A DNA stretch of 64,000 nt from Strigops habroptila (Eukaryota > Chordata > Aves > Psittaciformes > Psittacidae). Of the stretch, positions 62,786-64,000 are shown in pieces; position 1 is the first letter of the stretch; each line of letters opens with the position of its first letter. The stretch is taken from contig NC_046358.1 of the NCBI RefSeq assembly GCF_004027225.2, positions 5,670,720 through 5,734,719 of the forward strand. The letters are read 5' to 3'. Both the position numbers and the translations under genes were made by a program. The notes under the pieces are model-generated. The model saw only the letters and a list, made by a program, of their open reading frames with translations, searched no databases and was not told the origin of the DNA.

Positions 62786-64000
62786 AGACAAAGCCGACAC
62801 GGATAATGTGGTTACAGGGCACCTTCTTCAAACTCACCCGTGACTGAGAGAAAACATTTTGGGATTGGGACTTTGCTTTTCAACAAGGAAAAACTTTAAA
62901 TCTTGACAAATTTTGAAACTCCTTCAAAACCAGTGAAGTCATCTGCCTTCCTTGCACTGTCTTCCAAGCTCTTATCAATCCATAATGGTGCTGCTGGGCC
63001 TTTCCAAATCACTTGACACTACTTGGAAAGCAAAGAGATTGCATGCTGTGGTTTTATCAGAATACATCTGTTCAGTGCATTCAAAGCTTGCAATGAAGTA
63101 TGTACACAGTTGAGTTAAAAAGCAATTGAACCATGATGGTTTAGTGATCCCTAGACTTCTTTTGGCACTCAAACATGGAAGTCACATGCTACAGCTGTAA
63201 AAGAAGAGCACCAAAGGATACCTTGCCAATGGTCATGTTTATAGTTCTAACAAGAATGAGATGAAACCCACATAGCATTCAGTAGAACAACAGTGTACAT
63301 GTTTCATCAGGTATGTTTCAGTTTGTACACTGAAGGTGAAACACCAGTATCTATTTCTTCAGTAGCAAACCTGATGATTTTCTACCTCAACTTTGTCTGT
63401 CACAGTTCACTGCTCTTTGTTTGCCAAACCAATTGCTTGAGTAGCTGTGTTAGAAATCTGATTACAAAAGTGATTCAAGTTAAAAATAAGCTTAAAAAAA
63501 TCAGTACAGAAGTAGTGAAATGATAGAACATCACTGAGTATATCTGGACATCACTCAGCTAAGGGAAAAATAAATCCTTGTGCAGAAAAATCAGCAGCCT
63601 ACATGGCACTCTAGTTGCACTCAAGTCCCAAGAAGTTCCAATTGCAGCAGATGGAAGCTAGCCTCAGAGACTTAATATAAGGTATTTTCTGCGAGATGTT
63701 TTCACTTACTTGGCTTATTTGGTTTTGTTTCTCCTCAAAATCATCACAGAAGGCAACTGGAATGCTAATATTTCTTTAGAGCTCAAGGATAATATTTGTC
63801 TTATCTGCATTTACCTTGAAACCATTTCAAGTTCAAAGTTGTCTGAACGAAGTCCCTGAAGAGTTGAAAAGTCCCTCCTGGATACCAGTCAAAAACTCAG
63901 TATTTTGAAGAGAACTCACTTGATATTTTCTTTAAATCATCTTTTCTGCATAAATACAAGCTACTTCATCCTGCATTTATTTATTTTTGCTTGTATTTCC

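Larger units (their letters stand above)
38135..64000 (-). other. CSTPP1 large 5' intron (open at window edge)
   Basis: More than 25.8 kb with no convincing exon. Key peptides of the missing N-terminal exons (FTEYFNSVCQG, FWRCFR, TVGKNG) were looked for on the minus strand and not found. It contains five CR1 fragments (one old and uncertain) and small tandem and inverted repeats, listed separately. The human gene also has very long 5' introns. Confidence 0.75.

Overview
The window is nuclear DNA from a vertebrate, almost certainly a bird. The genes have many short coding exons with GT-AG introns. Interspersed CR1 LINE fragments end in the avian ATTCTATG-type tail, and two CpG-rich blocks stand out from an AT-richer background. 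Galliform versus other bird cannot be settled by reading alone. I see no prokaryotic operons, CRISPR arrays, integrases, rRNA or tRNA genes. Three protein-coding genes can be supported, in an order that matches part of human 11p11.2 (PACSIN3 - ARFGAP2 - C11orf49/CSTPP1). || Layout: (1) 1-3,530, plus strand: the last three coding exons of PACSIN3 (end of the linker plus the SH3 domain) with 3'UTR and poly(A) signals; the F-BAR part lies before the window. (2) 3,531-12,600: about 9 kb of intergenic DNA with one CR1 fragment and no convincing gene. (3) 12,600-21,468, plus strand: CpG-island promoter and all 16 coding exons of ARFGAP2, which splice in frame to a complete 524-residue ArfGAP. (4) 21,469-23,963: tail-to-tail junction of ARFGAP2 and CSTPP1, with poly(A) signals on both strands and an unexpected second CpG-rich block near 22.3-22.7 kb. 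(5) 23,964-38,134, minus strand: the last six coding exons of CSTPP1. (6) 38,135-64,000: an intron of CSTPP1 still open at the window edge, more than 25.8 kb long, with five CR1 fragments (four recognised, one older and uncertain) plus small inverted and tandem repeats. || The genes do not form a pathway. PACSIN3 links membrane curvature and endocytosis to actin, ARFGAP2 stimulates Arf1 GTP hydrolysis on COPI coats at the Golgi, and CSTPP1 is a centriolar-satellite regulator of the tubulin polyglutamylase complex. Their adjacency is conserved synteny. I found no evidence of a new biological system. The items most worth checking are the orphan CpG-rich block between the convergent genes, a possible extra first exon or upstream ORF at the ARFGAP2 promoter, and a perfect hairpin created inside a CR1 copy.
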